DNA from: Chloroflexota bacterium
Lineage (GTDB): Bacteria > Chloroflexota > Limnocylindria > QHBO01
DNA length: 9,643 bases
Assembly (NCBI GenBank): GCA_020848055.1
Contig: JADLBB010000178.1
Span: forward strand, 1-9,643
Direction of reading: 5' to 3'
The notes under the pieces were generated by a model that was not told the origin of the DNA, made no database searches, and saw only the letters and a list, made by a program, of their open reading frames with translations. A program made the position numbers and the translations under genes. Shown here one piece after another: positions 6,235 to 9,643 of the stretch. The number at the start of each line of letters is the position of its first letter. Position 1 is the first letter of the stretch.

Positions 6235-7884
6235 GTGCTCATATTCGCCCGTGCCCTCGGGTTCCTTGCACCGCTGGCAGTGGCCACCGCCGTCACCGTG
6301 TGGCTGGCCGTGGCCGCGGTATCGGAGCCCGATCGACGCGTGAGCCTGGCCATCGTCGCAGTCGTGGCGGCCGTCGCCGGCATGACGACCATGGCCCTGC
6401 TGGCGTGGAGCTACGTCGGCTGGCGGCTCAACCGCCTGGCGCTCGCGCTGGAGCGAACCATTGCCACGGCCGACCGGGTCACGCTGCGGGTCGGTGGCAT
6501 CCCGGCCGAGAAGCGCCTGGCCAAGGCGTTCAACGATGCGGCCGGCACGTATCTGCAGACCGAGCTGCGCGCGACGCACGACCGGCTCACCGGCGTCGCC
6601 AACCGCGAGACTCTGCTGACGACGCTGCATGCCGAGATCGAGCGCGCCACCCGCCACTACCAGTCACTGAGCGTCGCGTTCATCGACATCGACCGCTTCA
6701 AGGCCATCAACGACATGCACGGCCACAACTCGGGCGACGCGGTGCTGCGACAGGTGGCGGACCTCATCGGTGGCGCCATCCGGGCCAGCGACGTCTTCGG
6801 CCGCTACGGTGGCGAGGAGTTCATGCTCATCCTGCCCGAGACGACGCCCGAGAACGCGGTTGGCCTGGCTGAGAAGTTGCGCTCCCTCGTCTCTGGATCG
6901 CCGCTGCGTATCGCCGGCGGCGCCGAGATCCCGGTCACCATCAGCATCGGCGTCGCGGGCGGCACAGGCTCGCAGTTGCAGCTGGACATGGTGGTTGACC
7001 GCGCCGATGCGGCCATGTTCGCCGCCAAGTCGCTCGGCCGGAACCGCACCTACCAGTTCCGTGAGCAGGACGACGATGCCCCGGTTCGACGCGCTCCGAT
7101 CTCGCCCGACCACCACGACCAGGCCGCCGCCATCGGGCGCTGGGCGTCCGACACCGCGACCCAGGCGCTGGCATCGGTCCTGGCCCCGCAGCCGCACCAT
7201 CGCGGGCGACCGTCGGACATGATCGCCGCCCTGGCCACCGGCATGGCGCTCGAGATGGGCCTGCCGGTCGAGGAGATCGAGCGCATCCGGATCGCCTCGC
7301 TGCTGCACGACCTGGGCAAGATCGCCATCCCCGACGACATCCTCGACAAGCCGTCCAGCCTGACCGACGAGGAATGGCGCACCATCGGCCAGCACCCGCG
7401 CATCGGCCAGGTCATCCTGGAGCGAGCCTCGAGCCTGCGCGACGCGATCCCGGTCGTGCTGCATCACCACGAGCGCTTCAACGGCGGCGGCTACCCGCAC
7501 GGACTGCGCGGCAGCGAGATCCCGCTCGGCGCACGCATCGTGGCCGTCGCCGACGCCTACCACGCCATGGTCCACGACCGCCCCTACCGCACGGCCATCG
7601 CCCACGCGGACGCGCTGCGCGAGCTGCGCGCCAACGCCGGGACCCAGTTCGATCCCGAGGTGGTGGACGCGTTCTGCTCCATCTACGCCGAGTCGGTGCC
7701 GCCCGATGGACTCGAACAGGTCTACCGGCTCCACGACCGCGCGGTGAACGGCTTGCCGCACGTTGACACTCCGACCGGCGGGCACGTCCACCGTCCTTCC
7801 GGCCGTGCGTCCGGCTCCTCGCGACCCCGAGCCACCGGGCGCCGGCGATCGACGGCCGGCGAGGGCCGGGTGGCCAGCGGATGA
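6235..7884 (+). CDS. Membrane-anchored GGDEF + HD-GYP protein (c-di-GMP cyclase/phosphodiesterase)
   Basis: Starting at GTG 6235 the product is 549 residues. Two transmembrane helices (about 7-29 and 37-58) lead into a helical linker. The GGDEF domain (about 112-274) has 'FIDIDRFKAIND' (149-160, metal ligand D151), an intact GGEEF active site (192-196) and an RxxD inhibitory site RASD (183-186) five residues before it. The HD-GYP domain (about 322-482) has 'LLHDLGKIAIPD' (H358/D359), H387, 'HHERFNGGGYPHGLRG' (411-426) and 'VADAY' (D440). It probably both makes and hydrolyses c-di-GMP, regulated through the membrane segment. By hand alignment the usual first histidine of the HD-GYP fold is P326, an oddity. 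The C-terminal 50 residues are basic and low-complexity. The start is uncertain: there is no Shine-Dalgarno, and TTG 6031 or ATG 6382 are possible. The frame open from 5179 runs through purF antisense and is not coding. No sensor domain is visible. Confidence 0.9.
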   Translation: MLIFARALGFLAPLAVATAVTVWLAVAAVSEPDRRVSLAIVAVVAAVAGMTTMALLAWSYVGWRLNRLALALERTIATADRVTLRVGGIPAEKRLAKAFNDAAGTYLQTELRATHDRLTGVANRETLLTTLHAEIERATRHYQSLSVAFIDIDRFKAINDMHGHNSGDAVLRQVADLIGGAIRASDVFGRYGGEEFMLILPETTPENAVGLAEKLRSLVSGSPLRIAGGAEIPVTISIGVAGGTGSQLQLDMVVDRADAAMFAAKSLGRNRTYQFREQDDDAPVRRAPISPDHHDQAAAIGRWASDTATQALASVLAPQPHHRGRPSDMIAALATGMALEMGLPVEEIERIRIASLLHDLGKIAIPDDILDKPSSLTDEEWRTIGQHPRIGQVILERASSLRDAIPVVLHHHERFNGGGYPHGLRGSEIPLGARIVAVADAYHAMVHDRPYRTAIAHADALRELRANAGTQFDPEVVDAFCSIYAESVPPDGLEQVYRLHDRAVNGLPHVDTPTGGHVHRPSGRASGSSRPRATGRRRSTAGEGRVASG

Positions 7885-8087
7885 CCGAGGTCCAGCTCGG
7901 GCTCATGGCGGTAGCGGGGCTGGCCCTGCTGGTGCTGGTCGTGGCGACCCTTCGCATGTTGCGCCCCGACGCGCGGGATGACCCATCCCGATCGCGACGA
8001 GCGGTGCGACCGCTCGAAGACGACCCGATAATCGCTGCGCTCGGCCTCGGCCGGAGCGCCGGTCCCGAGAGCCGCAACCGCCGCTAG
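7881..8087 (+). CDS. Small single-helix membrane protein, ATGA-coupled to the GGDEF/HD-GYP gene
   Basis: This 68-residue protein has one hydrophobic helix near the N-terminus (about 5-24, 'QLGLMAVAGLALLVLVVATL') followed by a short basic and polar tail containing 'LEDDPIIAALGLGR' (45-58). I do not recognise a family. Its ATG overlaps the TGA of the upstream gene (ATGA at 7881-7884), the classic sign of coupled translation, so it was probably selected as a co-product of the c-di-GMP protein. Its TAG shares a CTAG with the purL stop on the opposite strand. N-out/C-in orientation is plausible from the basic tail. It could be a partner or stability factor of the upstream protein; that is inference. 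Coding status is likely but not certain because of its size and the high GC. Confidence 0.65.
   Translation: MTEVQLGLMAVAGLALLVLVVATLRMLRPDARDDPSRSRRAVRPLEDDPIIAALGLGRSAGPESRNRR
8046..8069. terminator. Candidate bidirectional hairpin downstream of purL
   Basis: CTCGG (8046-8050) pairs with CCGAG (8065-8069), and inside it CCGG (8051-8054) pairs with CCGG (8059-8062) around AGCG, with a 2-nt bulge. It begins 14 nt past the purL stop in the purL direction and lies inside the end of the small plus-strand gene. No T-tract follows on either strand, so intrinsic termination would be weak; it may simply be a by-product of GC-rich sequence. Confidence 0.25.
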
Positions 8088-9643
8088 AACCCAGTCCCCC
8101 AGGCGGCCGCCAGTTCGTCCAGGCCGAGCGCGACCGATCGATCGCCTACCCGGATCTCCAGTTGCTTTCCGCCGGTCATCCCGAGCTGGCGCGCTGGAAC
8201 GTCCGCCGCATCTGCCATGCGCACCAGTGCCGCCGAGCGCGCCGTGTCCGCGGTCACGACCACCCGTCCGGATCGCTCGCCGAACAGGGCCGCGGTCGGA
8301 CGCTCGACGCCGTCCAACCTGACCGCAGCCCCGATGCCGGCCGCGATCGCCATGCGCGCCAGCGCGACCCCCACGCCGCCGGTCGACACATCGTGGGCGG
8401 CGGCGATGATCCGCTGCCGCGCCAACTCGGGCAGCAGCCGGATGACCTGGGCCGCGGCGCGCGGGTCGAGCGACGGGCGGCCGCCATGCAGTCCAACCGA
8501 CCAGGCCAGCTCCGACCCGGCGAGCGCGTCGGCGTCGTCGGCGATTGCGCCCAGCAGCCAGATCTCCTCGTCGGAGCCCCAGCCCAGCCGCAGGGTCGCC
8601 TCGCGATCCTCGATCAGGCCGACCGTCCCCACCACCGGGGTGGGCAGGATCGGGCCATTGGGCGCCTCGTTGTACAGGCTGACGTTGCCGGACACGACCG
8701 GCACCTCGAGCGCGCGGCAGGCATCGGCGATCCCGTCGATCGCGCGCGTCAGCTGCCAGGCCCCCAGATCGGTCTCGGGCGAGCCGAAGTTGAGGCAGTC
8801 GGTCACCCCGATCGGCTCGGCGCCGGCGCAGGCGACGTTCATGGCGCCGTCGGTGACCGCCGAGACGCCGGCGAGGTACGGGTCGAGCGCCCCCAGCCGC
8901 GTCGGTGCCGGTCCGTCGAGCGCCAGCGCCAGGGCGCGGCCGGTCCCCTTCAGGCGCAGCACGGCCGAGTCGCCGGCACCGGGACCGACGAGCGTGTTGG
9001 TGCCGTTCATGTGGTCGTAGCGGCGCCAGATCGGTCGCCGGTCTCGCACGTTCGGCGCGGCCAGCAACGCCAGCAAGGTCCGCGTGGCAACCGGTTCGCG
9101 CGCCAATGTGGACAGCCCGGGGTCGGGCGTGGACTGCCGCGGCGTGCCGCCGATCTCGTAACGCGGCGCCTCGTCGGTCAGCGCGCGCGGCGGCACGCTG
9201 GCGACGAGCTCGCCGGCCGAGGTGGCGCGGACGATCGGTTCGTCGATGAGCGTGCCGATGGCGGCCGAGGACAGGCCGTAGCGCTCGAAGACCGCGCGCA
9301 CGGCCGGCACGCCGCCGGGGCGGACCACGATCAGCATCCGCTCCTGCGACTCCGACAGCAGCACCTCGTACGGCGTCATGCCAGTCTCGCGCCGCGGAAC
9401 CGCGTCCAGTTCCACCCGCGCGCCGACGCCGCCGCGGGCGGTCAGCTCGGCCAGGGCGCAGGTCAGGCCGGCGGCCCCGAGGTCCTGCATGGCGACGACC
9501 GCATCGGACCCGGCCAGCTCGAGACACGCCTCCATCAGCAGCTTCTCGAGGAACGGGTTGCCGACCTGCACCGCCGGACGGCGCTCCTCGCGGTCATCGC
9601 CCAGCGCGGCCGATGCGAACGAGGCGCCCTGGATCCCGTCGCG
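8084..9643 (-). CDS. purL: Phosphoribosylformylglycinamidine synthase subunit PurL, C-terminal 519 residues
   Basis: PurL is the ATP-dependent synthase part of FGAM synthetase; in bacteria with the small form it works with PurQ (glutaminase) and PurS. The visible part begins in the middle of the protein with 'RDGIQGASFAS', then 'AVQVGNPFLEKLLMEA', 'AMQDLGAAGLTCALAEL', 'ETGMTPYEVLLSESQERML', 'VTDCLNFGSPE', 'VPVVSGNVSLYNE' and 'HDVSTGGVGVALAR', all family blocks in normal order. Small PurL proteins are about 740 residues, so roughly 220 N-terminal residues lie beyond the window. The GTG at 9571 is internal, not the start. The stop (8084-8086) overlaps the stop of the convergent small gene. In many genomes purF follows purL directly; here a plus-strand two-gene block of about 1.85 kb, plus the 261-bp purF spacer, lies between them, so purF cannot be co-transcribed simply with purL unless transcription crosses it in antisense. 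Confidence 0.96.
   Translation of the reverse strand, partial: RDGIQGASFASAALGDDREERRPAVQVGNPFLEKLLMEACLELAGSDAVVAMQDLGAAGLTCALAELTARGGVGARVELDAVPRRETGMTPYEVLLSESQERMLIVVRPGGVPAVRAVFERYGLSSAAIGTLIDEPIVRATSAGELVASVPPRALTDEAPRYEIGGTPRQSTPDPGLSTLAREPVATRTLLALLAAPNVRDRRPIWRRYDHMNGTNTLVGPGAGDSAVLRLKGTGRALALALDGPAPTRLGALDPYLAGVSAVTDGAMNVACAGAEPIGVTDCLNFGSPETDLGAWQLTRAIDGIADACRALEVPVVSGNVSLYNEAPNGPILPTPVVGTVGLIEDREATLRLGWGSDEEIWLLGAIADDADALAGSELAWSVGLHGGRPSLDPRAAAQVIRLLPELARQRIIAAAHDVSTGGVGVALARMAIAAGIGAAVRLDGVERPTAALFGERSGRVVVTADTARSAALVRMADAADVPARQLGMTGGKQLEIRVGDRSVALGLDELAAAWGTGF

Noticed and set aside
5974..6657. Upstream extension of the purF frame to 6657
   Set aside because: PurF Cys must sit close to the N-terminus after a short propeptide, which fixes the start at 5973; the extension overlaps the divergent gene.
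6664..7791. 375-residue open frame antisense to the GGDEF/HD-GYP gene
   Set aside because: High GC leaves antisense frames open; composition is low-complexity (V, D, G, R) and the opposite strand has intact catalytic motifs.
7722..9527. 601-residue open frame on the minus strand overlapping purL
   Set aside because: It is an out-of-phase shadow of purL, rich in arginine, alanine and glycine with no domain, and purL itself has clear family motifs throughout.
1..9643. CRISPR array, tRNA, insertion sequence or phage integration signs
   Set aside because: No regularly spaced repeats, cloverleaf arms, transposase or integrase frames, or terminal repeats were seen on either strand.

Overview
This is a very GC-rich bacterial chromosomal window built around a de novo purine (IMP) biosynthesis cluster on the minus strand. 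Read 5'->3' on that strand (right to left in window coordinates) it carries the C-terminal two thirds of purL (8084-9643, cut by the window edge), purF (4525-5973), purM (3485-4519), a vapBC-type toxin-antitoxin pair (vapB 3220-3459, vapC 2826-3236), purN (2216-2806), a two-helix membrane protein with a double zinc ribbon (1569-2156), a CPBP-family intramembrane protease (559-1557) and the N-terminal part of radC (1-503, cut by the window edge). The GC content, the Fe-S class of PurF and the style of the GGDEF/HD-GYP protein fit a high-GC lineage such as Chloroflexota, with actinobacteria or relatives as alternatives. That placement is a guess from protein style and is not proven here.

Two modules sit inside the pur gene order. 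Between purL and purF, on the plus strand, lies a gene for a membrane-anchored GGDEF + HD-GYP protein (6235-7884), which probably makes and degrades cyclic-di-GMP. It is followed by a small single-helix membrane protein (7881-8087) whose ATG overlaps the upstream stop as ATGA. That pair is divergent from purF and convergent with purL, and the last base pairs of the small gene and purL share one palindromic CTAG that supplies a TAG stop on each strand. Between purM and purN, in the same direction as the pur genes, lies vapBC. It has its own candidate operator and a leaderless-looking promoter overlapping the GTG start of vapB.

Functionally, PurF starts the pathway (PRPP to phosphoribosylamine), PurN formylates GAR, PurL makes FGAM and PurM closes the first ring. 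The genes downstream of purN look like a short tail: the zinc-ribbon protein and the CPBP protease are 11 nt apart and probably co-translated, while radC shows its own candidate -10 element.

I see no tRNA, rRNA, CRISPR array, insertion sequence or phage gene. There is no gene-free stretch over 300 bases; the longest is the purF/GGDEF divergent spacer (5974-6234). Nothing here is clearly an undescribed system. The most distinctive signals are the two insertions into the pur gene order, the altered first metal-binding motif of the HD-GYP domain, and the matched TANNNT-N6-start arrangement at vapB and radC.
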